Assembly (NCBI GenBank): GCA_011390135.1
Contig: JAABSZ010000002.1
Location: 1 to 64,000 of the forward strand
Direction: 5' to 3'
DNA length: 64,000 nt
From: JAABSP01 sp011390135
GTDB taxonomy: Bacteria > Desulfobacterota > Desulfobacteria > Desulfobacterales > JAABSP01
Shown: piece after piece, positions 7,820 through 15,620 of the stretch
How the letters are laid out: every line of letters begins with the position of its first letter
Numbering within the stretch: position 1 is the stretch's first letter
The notes under the pieces: generated by a model
What the model saw: the letters and a program-made list of their open reading frames with translations, nothing else
The model's database searches: none
Told to the model about the DNA's origin: nothing
Position numbers and translations under genes: made by a program

Positions 7820-9757
7820 TTAGAAGTGGAAGCGTATCCCCGCCTCCATCCACCGTTTCGGATTATCGTAATAGTCAAAATCATAGGAAGATCCGTCGAA
7901 CATGTTATGGATGGTTGCGAAGAGGTCGGCATTGATTTCTCCGATGCTGACGTTTCGGCGCAGATTGAGATCCCATATGGGGTCATCATAGCTCGCATTT
8001 GACGAGGAGGGCTCATCCCACCAGGTATAGATCCCTGCCAGACGGAGGCTTATGATCTTCGGGTTATTATATCGAAGCCCTGCAACCCATTTGTACTTCT
8101 TTTCATCATTTTCCTCCTGCGCCTGATTATCCGTAATGACATAGGAGAATCCGCCGAAGAAAGAAAAGTCATGGATTGGCAGGGTCTCCATCTCGATCTC
8201 AAATCCCCGTCGTCGATCTTCGTTCTTATTCAGCATGATCGTGTTTCCTGGAGGACCTTCAGCATAGAGTTCTCTGGAAAGAATATCTTCGATTTCATGC
8301 TGAAAGAGATTGATTCTGGCCCACAGATAGGGAATGGCACTTGTCTCCGCGCCGAGCTGATATGACCAGATCTTTTCGTAATCCAGATCTGGATTCGGGG
8401 CCAGAAGAAAGCCACCCATTTTGACCAAACCGATGCCGGGTGCGGAGAAGCCCCTTGATGCAGCCGCTCTGAAGAGGATCTCTTTCCAATGACAGGTCAG
8501 ATCAAGACTGGGGCTGATGAATCCGCCTATGAATTCGTGGTGATCGTAGCGGATTCCGGGAGTAATGGCAAAATTTCCCAGCGTTACCGTATCGTTGAGA
8601 TAGAGAGCCCACAGATTCCGTTTTGAATCGGATTCCATCTTCGGCGGTGCTCCATATCCCTGGTACAGGGGACCGTATGCGTTTACCCTTTCCATATCGG
8701 CACGGTTCCCATCCGCGCCCAGCACCAGCCGATGGATTTCGTTCTCCCATGTCAGATTTCCGGCAAATCCAAAAATTCGCTGATCACCCCCGGTGTTCAA
8801 CAGGAGTTCCGGTCTATCCGAATAAATGCCAGCTCCCAGAGTGCTGGTATTTGTATTGTATTTCTGCCGGAATCCATAGAGGGAAAGAAAGAACGCCATC
8901 CTCTCTGAAAGGCTGGTATTGAAGTCAATGGCGCCCCAGACTGTCCTGTCCTGAATATCAGAAACCATATCCCCTTCCGTATATTCCCCCAAATCATTCC
9001 AGGGCTCACTGTAGCCGAAGGTAATGCCCATCGCTGTGCGTTCCCACAGAGGGATGCGCAGCTTTGAAAAGAGACTGCTGTTTTCATACTCCCGCGTGGG
9101 CTCCAGCCCGTCGGATTCCTGATGGTCTGCAAAGAGATAGTAGCCGGTATTCCCTGCCTTACCAGAGATCTCCCCCTGGTAGTTTTGAGATGCGGCCTCG
9201 CCATAGGAAGCTTGAAGCATTCCTATCGGCTTTTGCGTATGGCCTGCGGACTTGGTGATGACGTTGATGACGCCGCCCAGAGAAGAACCCCATGATGAAG
9301 ATGCAGGCCCTTTGACGATCTCGATCCGCTCCACCGCACCGACGGGTATCGACTGGATTGCGGGTTCTCCGGAGTAAACCGAGTTCCAGGGGATGTTATC
9401 CACATAGACCTGTATGTGTCGAAGCTCGGAGCCTTGAATGTACGGCAGGGAAATTGCTCCGAAATCCTGATTGCTGGAGATAAAGATCCCTGGAACCTGC
9501 CGGAGCACCTCTCCCAGCGTGTGCGCGTTCATGGCCCGGATCTCGGCTGCATTGATCACAGTGATGTTCTCCGCAACCTGGGAGATGGGCTTGAGAGACC
9601 GCGTCGCGCTGATCACCTGCAGCTCCTCGGGCCGGTAGTAGAGGGAGAGAATGGCCATCTCCTCTTCGGTCTGGGATTGTGCCGCGGAAAAAGGAAAAAG
9701 AAGCAGCAGCATGGAAACGATGGCGGACAATCGGCGGGAAAAGAATTTTGGAAACAT
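7820..9757 (-). CDS. TonB-dependent outer membrane receptor
   Basis: This is an outer-membrane active transporter powered by TonB/ExbBD. A signal peptide (hydrophobic run SMLLLLFPFSAAQSQ) is followed by a plug domain of about 130 residues with the usual patterns: VISATRSLKPI, ITVINAAEIRAMN, LGEVLRQVPGI, RIEIVKGPASS and GGVINVITKSAG. A long beta-barrel of alternating residues follows and ends in a C-terminal phenylalanine (GIRFHF). Total about 645 residues, on the short side and closest to vitamin B12/colicin-type receptors. I place the start at ATG 9757, which has GTGAG seven bases upstream; the GTG at 9769 is the longer alternative. It is the first gene of an apparent operon with the peptide and SPASM genes, so it may import or bind the modified peptide or a metal complex of it. 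No Fur box was seen. Confidence 0.87.
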   Translation of the reverse strand: MFPKFFSRRLSAIVSMLLLLFPFSAAQSQTEEEMAILSLYYRPEELQVISATRSLKPISQVAENITVINAAEIRAMNAHTLGEVLRQVPGIFISSNQDFGAISLPYIQGSELRHIQVYVDNIPWNSVYSGEPAIQSIPVGAVERIEIVKGPASSSWGSSLGGVINVITKSAGHTQKPIGMLQASYGEAASQNYQGEISGKAGNTGYYLFADHQESDGLEPTREYENSSLFSKLRIPLWERTAMGITFGYSEPWNDLGEYTEGDMVSDIQDRTVWGAIDFNTSLSERMAFFLSLYGFRQKYNTNTSTLGAGIYSDRPELLLNTGGDQRIFGFAGNLTWENEIHRLVLGADGNRADMERVNAYGPLYQGYGAPPKMESDSKRNLWALYLNDTVTLGNFAITPGIRYDHHEFIGGFISPSLDLTCHWKEILFRAAASRGFSAPGIGLVKMGGFLLAPNPDLDYEKIWSYQLGAETSAIPYLWARINLFQHEIEDILSRELYAEGPPGNTIMLNKNEDRRRGFEIEMETLPIHDFSFFGGFSYVITDNQAQEENDEKKYKWVAGLRYNNPKIISLRLAGIYTWWDEPSSSNASYDDPIWDLNLRRNVSIGEINADLFATIHNMFDGSSYDFDYYDNPKRWMEAGIRFHF

Positions 9758-9769
9758 CTTTGAACTCAC

Positions 9770-10132
9770 TTTACAAAATAAAAGCGGGGTTTAAGGATAA
9801 ATGCATCGCATCGGGAAGCGTTTTGGAAAAGCCCGTTCCGACACCAGACAAGGCGAGTCTCCTCCGCAAACGAGGAATTCAAAGATATCACACCCCTTTT
9901 CCTCGTGCAAGTCAAAAAAAACCTCTTCTCTCCCCTTCCCTTTTCTTCACTTTTCCTGTAGACTTTTTGTGCAGATTTCTGATAAGAAACAAAAGCGGCA
10001 GAGGGTTAAAAATGCGGCATCTGTTTTTTCCGAATATATTTCCCTGGCTTTCATCTGAGACGCTATGAAGGTTGGTCCATATTCCCATTATCGCCGAAAC
10101 GGCAGGAGCCGGCGACAGAGAAACCTTTCCCT
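9770..10132. other. Divergent intergenic region between receptor and binding-protein genes
   Basis: This 363-bp gap separates two divergently transcribed units. It holds an unusually pyrimidine-rich, AT-rich stretch on the plus strand (9905-9960) and a short hairpin TTTCTGATAAGAAA (9976-9989). I see no cobalamin riboswitch core, no Fur or NikR box, no tRNA and no convincing long ORF. Promoters for both sides must lie here but none stands out. Confidence 0.5.
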
Positions 10133-11032
10133 ATGAAACGGCTTCTCCTCTTATTCCTCCTGCTGCTGAATATTTCCCTGCCGGCTCAGGCCTCCAGCCT
10201 GGTGGCGGTGGTGGAAAGCATCAGGATTCCGCCCTACGAGGCCGCGATCGACGGATTCGGCCAAGCCTGCAGTTGCACCACAAAACGGTTTCTGATCTCG
10301 GAACTGGGAGAGGAGGCTCTCCTATCCCTTATCGAGGAAGAGAAACCCCGACTGATACTGGCTGTGGGAAACGAGGCACTGGGCAAGGTACTCTCCGTCA
10401 CCCATATTCCCATCGTCTATCTCATGGTCTTCAACCCCTGGGATATCGTCGAAGACCAGGAAAACATCTCCGGCGTCAGCATGAACATTCCGCAGAAAAA
10501 GCAGTTGGAGATTCTCATTACAGCCGCGCCCGATGTAGAGCGGGTCGGATTTCTCTACAATCCGGATCGAAACCGGATTTTTGCAGAAAAGGCCAAGGCA
10601 GCGGCCGATGAACTGGGGGTTCAACTCCTCTCTGTGGCCGTTCATAAATCCGCGGACATGGCCCAAAGGCTCAAAGAGATCGTCAAAGAGATTGACGGGT
10701 TCTGGATGATCCCCGACATCATCGTCTATACCCCCGAGACGATCCAGCACCTGCTGCAGGTCTCGCTGGAGAACCGTTTTCCGGTACTCTCTTTTTCAGA
10801 AAAGTATCTTGATATGGGGGCATTTCTTTCCGTCACCTTTGATCCGGAGGATTTAGGCCGGCAGGCCGGGGAGATGGCCCAAAAGATTCTAAAGGGGACC
10901 TCGGGGCGGCGGGTGATGAACACGGAGGCGAGAAAGCCGGTGATTCAGATCAACAAGACCGTGGGGAAGCGTCTGAGGATCGAGTCCGATCTCGATGCCG
11001 CAGAGATGACCCTTCTGGAAATGGGGAAATAG
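10133..11032 (+). CDS. ABC-type substrate-binding protein (PF04392 type)
   Basis: The protein starts with a clear signal peptide (MKRLLLLFLLLLNISLPAQA) and has the two-lobed pattern of the PF04392 (DUF534) binding-protein family: SIRIPPYEAAIDGF, an LILAVGNEAL segment, NISGVSMNIP, VGFLYNP and a C-terminal AGEMAQKIL. Members of this family accompany ABC importers for amino-acid-like or other small ligands, and are also often paired with sensor kinases as periplasmic ligand sensors. No permease or ATPase is next to it. Instead, 13 bp downstream starts a hybrid histidine kinase, so a sensing role is as likely as transport. It is divergent from the TonB receptor/peptide operon and may bind the same ligand after outer-membrane uptake. 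Length 299 is typical. Confidence 0.78.
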   Translation: MKRLLLLFLLLLNISLPAQASSLVAVVESIRIPPYEAAIDGFGQACSCTTKRFLISELGEEALLSLIEEEKPRLILAVGNEALGKVLSVTHIPIVYLMVFNPWDIVEDQENISGVSMNIPQKKQLEILITAAPDVERVGFLYNPDRNRIFAEKAKAAADELGVQLLSVAVHKSADMAQRLKEIVKEIDGFWMIPDIIVYTPETIQHLLQVSLENRFPVLSFSEKYLDMGAFLSVTFDPEDLGRQAGEMAQKILKGTSGRRVMNTEARKPVIQINKTVGKRLRIESDLDAAEMTLLEMGK

Positions 11033-11045
11033 GCGAGGCGGAATT

Positions 11046-14000
11046 ATGCTGCTTCAAACCATCAGACAGAGCTTTTTTCTGAAGATGCTTCTGGCTTTCA
11101 CCCTCTTTACGCTGCTGGTGAGCACTTTTTTCACCCTCTTCTTCATCCATCACCAGTACAGACTCCTCACCCGGATGCAGATGGAAAACGGAAGGGTGCT
11201 TGCTGAAATCATCGCAAGAAATGTAACCCTCGGGGTGATGTCCGAAAGCACAGAACTGCTCTCCGATGCGGTCTGGAGCGCATTTGAAAAGGAGGATGTG
11301 GTTCAGGTCTTTGTCTATAATCAGGAGGCCCGCCTGCTGATGGGGTCGAATCGAAATGCCCTTTATCCTGAAGATTCGCCTGCTGCCCCTTCCCGGGAAG
11401 AGATCAGAAAGATCATTGCAGACTTTGCCGGTTTTCCCGTTCCCCATGATCCGGAACAAGATTACCCCTTTCTCCACCAGGGCCGGAGGGATGCAGATGA
11501 ATTCTGGTGCGGTGTCATCTACGCGCCGCGCTTTCGTACCGAGGAGGCGATGGTTCTCGGCATGGATATGAGGCAGGGCCCCACCCAACAGATGGCAGGG
11601 GTCATCGGTCTGGTGATGGATCGCCAACCCCTGAAGCAAAATATCATCGACATTGCCCGTCGGGCCGGCCTGTTCGGGCTGCTATTCTGGCTAATCGGAT
11701 GTTTCGTGATGTTCTTGTTCGTCCGCCGCTTCACCCGGCCTTTGAACCGGCTGATCAAAGGGGTGAGGGCCCTGGGACTGGGGCTGGATTCAGAAAAGAT
11801 CCATCCGGAGACCGATGACGAGATCGGCGCGCTGGCGCTCTCCTTCAACGACATGGCCACCTCCCTCCGCTCCCGGGAGGAGGCGCTGCAGAAATCAGAG
11901 CATAAATATCGCTCTATCTTTGAAAACGCGGCCGATGGTATCTTTCAGGCGGATATCGATGGAGATCTCATCACTGCGAATCCCGCGATGGCCCGGATTT
12001 TTGATCATGAATCTGCGGAAATAATGTGCCAGGGCCGGGTCAATATCTTCTCCCTTCTCAACATGACGCATGAGCAAAACGCGGAGCTGATGAACCATCC
12101 GGGCGCGGATTTCTCCAGGGCCATCGAAATCGGCTGCCAGAACCGGTCCGGACAGGATCTCTTTCTGCTGGTTCATCTCCACACGATCGAGGAGGGCGGG
12201 AACGGGAAAAGGATTTTCGAGGGGCTGATCCGGGATGTCACGGATCAGAAGCGCTCCGAGCGCCTGAAGATCGCAAAGGAGGCGGCCGAGGCTTCAGCCG
12301 ATGCCAAGAGCCGTTTTCTGGCCAACATGAGCCATGAGATCCGCACCCCCCTCGGCGCGATTTCGGGAATGGTGATGCTGATGGGGCAGACTGAATTGAC
12401 CCCGAAACAGTCCGATTATATGGAAAAGATCGAATCCTCCTCCCGACTGCTCATGCGGGTGATCAATGATGTGCTGGATATCTCGAAAATCGAGGCCGGA
12501 AAACTGGACATGGAGAAGATCCCCTTCTCCTGGTCCCTGCTGATGACAAACATCGAAGACATGTTTGCCGAAAAGGCCCGGGAAAAGAAGATCGAGCTTT
12601 CCATGGGTTGGGATAGAGAGATTCCCGAAGATCTCAACGGGGATGCCGAGAGGATCAAACAGATTCTGATCAATCTCATCGGCAACGGACTGAAGTTCAC
12701 TCCGGAGAGCGGATTTGTGAAGGTAGATGCCCATATCGCAGAAGAGACTTCAGAAGAGATCCGGATCGGTTTTGCGATCTCAGATTCCGGTATCGGAATC
12801 CCGAAGGAGAAGCTCAAGACCATCTTCGATGCCTTTACCCAGGCAGATGATTCCATGACCCGGCGCTACGGCGGCACAGGTCTCGGCCTTTCCATCTGCC
12901 GACAGCTTGTGGAACTGATGGATGGCGACATTCAGGTCAACAGCGAGCCGGGCCGGGGAACCACTTTCTGCTTCTCTCTGCTGCTGGAAAAGGGCTGCCG
13001 GAAAATGATGGCCCCGGCCACCAGAGACGATGATCCCTCTTTTGTCGGGGCCCGGATTCTCATTGCCGAAGATCATGAGATCAATCGGGAGGTTGCGCTC
13101 TCCCTGCTGGAGCCCTTGGGAGTGACCACCGATGTCGCGGTGAATGGCCGAAAGGCATGGAACGCGGTTCAAAGCCGTCACTATGACCTGATTCTGATGG
13201 ATCTGCAGATGCCGGAGATGGACGGCCTCGAGGTGACCCGAAGGATCAGAGGGCTTGAAGGAAACGCGGCAAGGATTCCCATTGTTGCGATGACCGCGCA
13301 CGCCCTGAGCGAAAGCCGGCTGGCCTGCCTCGAGGCCGGGATGAATGATTTTCTGACCAAACCCCTTGATCCGACGCTTCTGATGGCGACCCTCTCCCGA
13401 TGGATCGGAGCGCTGAACCGCGCGCCGGCGCAGGAGTTCCTTCAGACGCCATCGGCAGGGGATGAATCCCAAAGCCCCCTCCCCTTTTCTGAACCCGCGG
13501 CCCATTCGGATCTTTCAACAGATCTTTCGACAGAGATTTCGACAACCTCATCGAATATGGCTGTTATCGATTATGATGAAGGTGCGCTCCGGATGGGGGG
13601 AAAGCCGGAGGTCTTTGAGCGGATTCTCTTTCTGTTTCACACCCACTATCATCAGGCCGGAGAAAAGATCGGCCAGAGCCTGGTTCATGGCCGAAGCGAG
13701 GATGCCCTGCGGCAGATTCATACCATCAAGGGGGCTGCGGGAAATTGTGCGGCTCACCAGCTTGTGGCGGCCGCAGAGCAGCTCGAGGATACGATCCGGT
13801 TTGGCCGGGATCATAACCGCGATCTCGATCGGTTTTCAGGGGAACTGGACCGGGTGATCACGGAGATCGACCAGCTCCGAAATGATTCAAGAAAAGCCAA
13901 TGGAGATGGCGAACTCCCGGAAAGGAGATCCCCCCCCTCCCCCCTTCCGGAAACCTTGTCCCCGGAGATGAAAAAGATTCTCCGTTCAGAGCTTTGCTCA

Positions 14001-14180
14001 CTGGAGGAGCTGTTGCAGAAGAACAATATCCGGGCGATTCCTGAGATGGAGAGCCTTCGGGATCGGATCTGCCTGGCCGCATCTCCGGAAACCGTGAAAG
14101 CCCTGGTGTCGAACATTGAAAATCTCGATTTCACCCGAGCGGGAAAAATTCTGCAGGAGATTATTTCCGGATTGAAATAG
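11046..14180 (+). CDS. Hybrid histidine kinase (HAMP-PAS-HisKA-HATPase-REC-HPt)
   Basis: This large membrane sensor has transmembrane helices at about residues 11-36 and 207-229 flanking a periplasmic domain of some 170 residues, followed by a HAMP linker, a PAS domain near 287-395, a HisKA box with the phospho-accepting His430 in FLANMSHEIRTPLG, an ATPase domain with its G box (GTGLGLSIC), a receiver domain with phospho-acceptor Asp719 (LMDLQMPEMDG), and an HPt domain with His892 (QIHTIKGAAGN). It therefore contains the whole phosphorelay up to HPt, and needs an external receiver output; the next gene supplies a receiver. The periplasmic domain resembles CHASE8-type sensors only vaguely. It is probably co-transcribed with the binding protein 13 bp upstream, which may present the ligand to it. 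Confidence 0.9.
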   Translation: MLLQTIRQSFFLKMLLAFTLFTLLVSTFFTLFFIHHQYRLLTRMQMENGRVLAEIIARNVTLGVMSESTELLSDAVWSAFEKEDVVQVFVYNQEARLLMGSNRNALYPEDSPAAPSREEIRKIIADFAGFPVPHDPEQDYPFLHQGRRDADEFWCGVIYAPRFRTEEAMVLGMDMRQGPTQQMAGVIGLVMDRQPLKQNIIDIARRAGLFGLLFWLIGCFVMFLFVRRFTRPLNRLIKGVRALGLGLDSEKIHPETDDEIGALALSFNDMATSLRSREEALQKSEHKYRSIFENAADGIFQADIDGDLITANPAMARIFDHESAEIMCQGRVNIFSLLNMTHEQNAELMNHPGADFSRAIEIGCQNRSGQDLFLLVHLHTIEEGGNGKRIFEGLIRDVTDQKRSERLKIAKEAAEASADAKSRFLANMSHEIRTPLGAISGMVMLMGQTELTPKQSDYMEKIESSSRLLMRVINDVLDISKIEAGKLDMEKIPFSWSLLMTNIEDMFAEKAREKKIELSMGWDREIPEDLNGDAERIKQILINLIGNGLKFTPESGFVKVDAHIAEETSEEIRIGFAISDSGIGIPKEKLKTIFDAFTQADDSMTRRYGGTGLGLSICRQLVELMDGDIQVNSEPGRGTTFCFSLLLEKGCRKMMAPATRDDDPSFVGARILIAEDHEINREVALSLLEPLGVTTDVAVNGRKAWNAVQSRHYDLILMDLQMPEMDGLEVTRRIRGLEGNAARIPIVAMTAHALSESRLACLEAGMNDFLTKPLDPTLLMATLSRWIGALNRAPAQEFLQTPSAGDESQSPLPFSEPAAHSDLSTDLSTEISTTSSNMAVIDYDEGALRMGGKPEVFERILFLFHTHYHQAGEKIGQSLVHGRSEDALRQIHTIKGAAGNCAAHQLVAAAEQLEDTIRFGRDHNRDLDRFSGELDRVITEIDQLRNDSRKANGDGELPERRSPPSPLPETLSPEMKKILRSELCSLEELLQKNNIRAIPEMESLRDRICLAASPETVKALVSNIENLDFTRAGKILQEIISGLK

Positions 14181-14218
14181 CCCTTTTTCTCACTCCAAAA
14201 AGAAGCCCTGAATCTGCA

Positions 14219-15409
14219 ATGAAACCTTCGCAACCGTATCAGATCCTGATCGTCGATGACAGCCCCCACAATATCCGCGCCCTGGGAGAGATCCTGGATG
14301 AGACCTATGATGTCCGATTTGCCAAAAGCGGCCCCGAGGCCCTGGAGATCACATTCTCTGAGGAAGAGGCGATCGATCTCATTCTGCTGGATGTAATCAT
14401 GCCGGAAATGGATGGGTATGAGGTCTGCCGCAGGCTCAAAGAGAATCGAAAGACCGCGGATATCCCCATCATCTTCATCACCATCAAAAGCCGCCCCTCG
14501 GACGAGGCTCTCGGCTTCTCCCTCGGCGCGGTCGATTACCTCAACAAGCCCTTTTCCGTGGAGATCGTCCGGGCCCGGATCCGGACCCATCTCGAACTGA
14601 AGGCCCATCGGGACCGGCTTCAGGAGATGGTTCAGGAGAGGACCCTGGAGCTGGAGGAGATGAACAAACGGCTCCAGACCGAGATCATCAAGGTGAAGGC
14701 CATGCAGGAGGATCTGATCCGCTCCAAGACCCAGGCCGCGACCGGAAGGCTGGCCGCGACCATCGCGCATGAGATCAACAGCCCCCTGCAGGGAATCGCC
14801 GCGCTGCTGGTTCCTCTGATGGACGGGTGCGAGGGGCAGGAGGATCTGCTGGAGATCGCAAATCTCATCGAAGAGGCTTTCCACCGGATTCGAGAGACGG
14901 TTCAGCGGCTCTACCATCTCAATCTGCCGGCCTCCCGCCAGGAGGAGTCGGTCGATGTCAACAGCGTGATCCGGAAGACGGCCGCGCTGTTAAATGGGAT
15001 GGCCAGGGAACGGAACGTGGCCGTCGATCTCGATCTGACGCCGGATCTCCCCCGGATCAGGGCTTCCCAGGGGGAATTGGGGCAGGTCTTCATGAATCTC
15101 ATCGACAATGCCCTTTCCGCGGTGCAGCACGGAAAACAGCAGGATCGAAAGGTCTCCATTCAGACCCGGCTGGTTGGGGGAGCGCTTCAGGTGCAGGTAT
15201 CGGACACCGGAACCGGAATCCCGGAGGAGGATCTGCCCCACATCTTCGAGCCCTTCTACACCCGAAGAAAGGCCGGGGGGCTGGGGGTGGGGCTTTCGGT
15301 CTGTCGGGAGATCATTCGACAATGCAGCGGCGAAATCCGGGCCCAAAACGCGCCCCAAGGCCGGGGCGCGGTCTTTGCCATCACTCTTCCCGCAGCCCCG
15401 GACCGATAA
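14219..15409 (+). CDS. Receiver-histidine kinase fusion
   Basis: A cytoplasmic protein with an N-terminal receiver domain (phospho-acceptor Asp58 in LILLDVIMPEMDG, Lys in YLNKPFS), a coiled-coil of about 60 residues, a kinase dimerisation box with His184 (ATIAHEINSPLQG), and a C-terminal HATPase domain (FMNLIDNALSAV, GLGVGLSVC). No membrane segment or DNA-binding domain is present. The gene starts 38 bp after the hybrid kinase, so Asp58 may receive phosphate from that kinase's HPt His892 and then tune the attached kinase. The final target is not in the window. Length and domain order are common in deltaproteobacteria. It is the last gene of the plus-strand unit opposite the peptide cassette. 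Confidence 0.88.
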   Translation: MKPSQPYQILIVDDSPHNIRALGEILDETYDVRFAKSGPEALEITFSEEEAIDLILLDVIMPEMDGYEVCRRLKENRKTADIPIIFITIKSRPSDEALGFSLGAVDYLNKPFSVEIVRARIRTHLELKAHRDRLQEMVQERTLELEEMNKRLQTEIIKVKAMQEDLIRSKTQAATGRLAATIAHEINSPLQGIAALLVPLMDGCEGQEDLLEIANLIEEAFHRIRETVQRLYHLNLPASRQEESVDVNSVIRKTAALLNGMARERNVAVDLDLTPDLPRIRASQGELGQVFMNLIDNALSAVQHGKQQDRKVSIQTRLVGGALQVQVSDTGTGIPEEDLPHIFEPFYTRRKAGGLGVGLSVCREIIRQCSGEIRAQNAPQGRGAVFAITLPAAPDR

Positions 15410-15620
15410 GTATTCTGGTTAGGCGATTTTCCGGAATCAAAATCCCACTGAAAAGGAACAAAGAAATGGACAGAGTGGACAGAGTGGACAGAGTGGAGGC
15501 TGAAACCCCAAGACCTTTGCCGGGATCTTCATTTCCAAAATTCACCTTAAAGGGTCCGGGAGTGCGCCAATTATATTTTATGCACTCCAGAGCACGGTTA
15601 CGAATCTACTGCCGAGGTAC
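15410..15620. other. Convergent gap with a small 9-bp repeat
   Basis: Between the receiver-kinase and the convergent RND gene. It contains three copies of GACAGAGTG at 15469-15495, placed right after an ATG (15466) that has AAGGAA upstream. The frame from that ATG runs 70 codons but extends antisense into the RND gene and has no recognisable protein character, so I do not call it a gene. No clear terminator hairpin was found. Confidence 0.5.

Noticed and set aside
9770..10132. Cobalamin riboswitch or Fur box ahead of the TonB receptor
   Set aside because: I looked for the conserved B12-box core and for GATAAT-type repeats on both strands and found neither.
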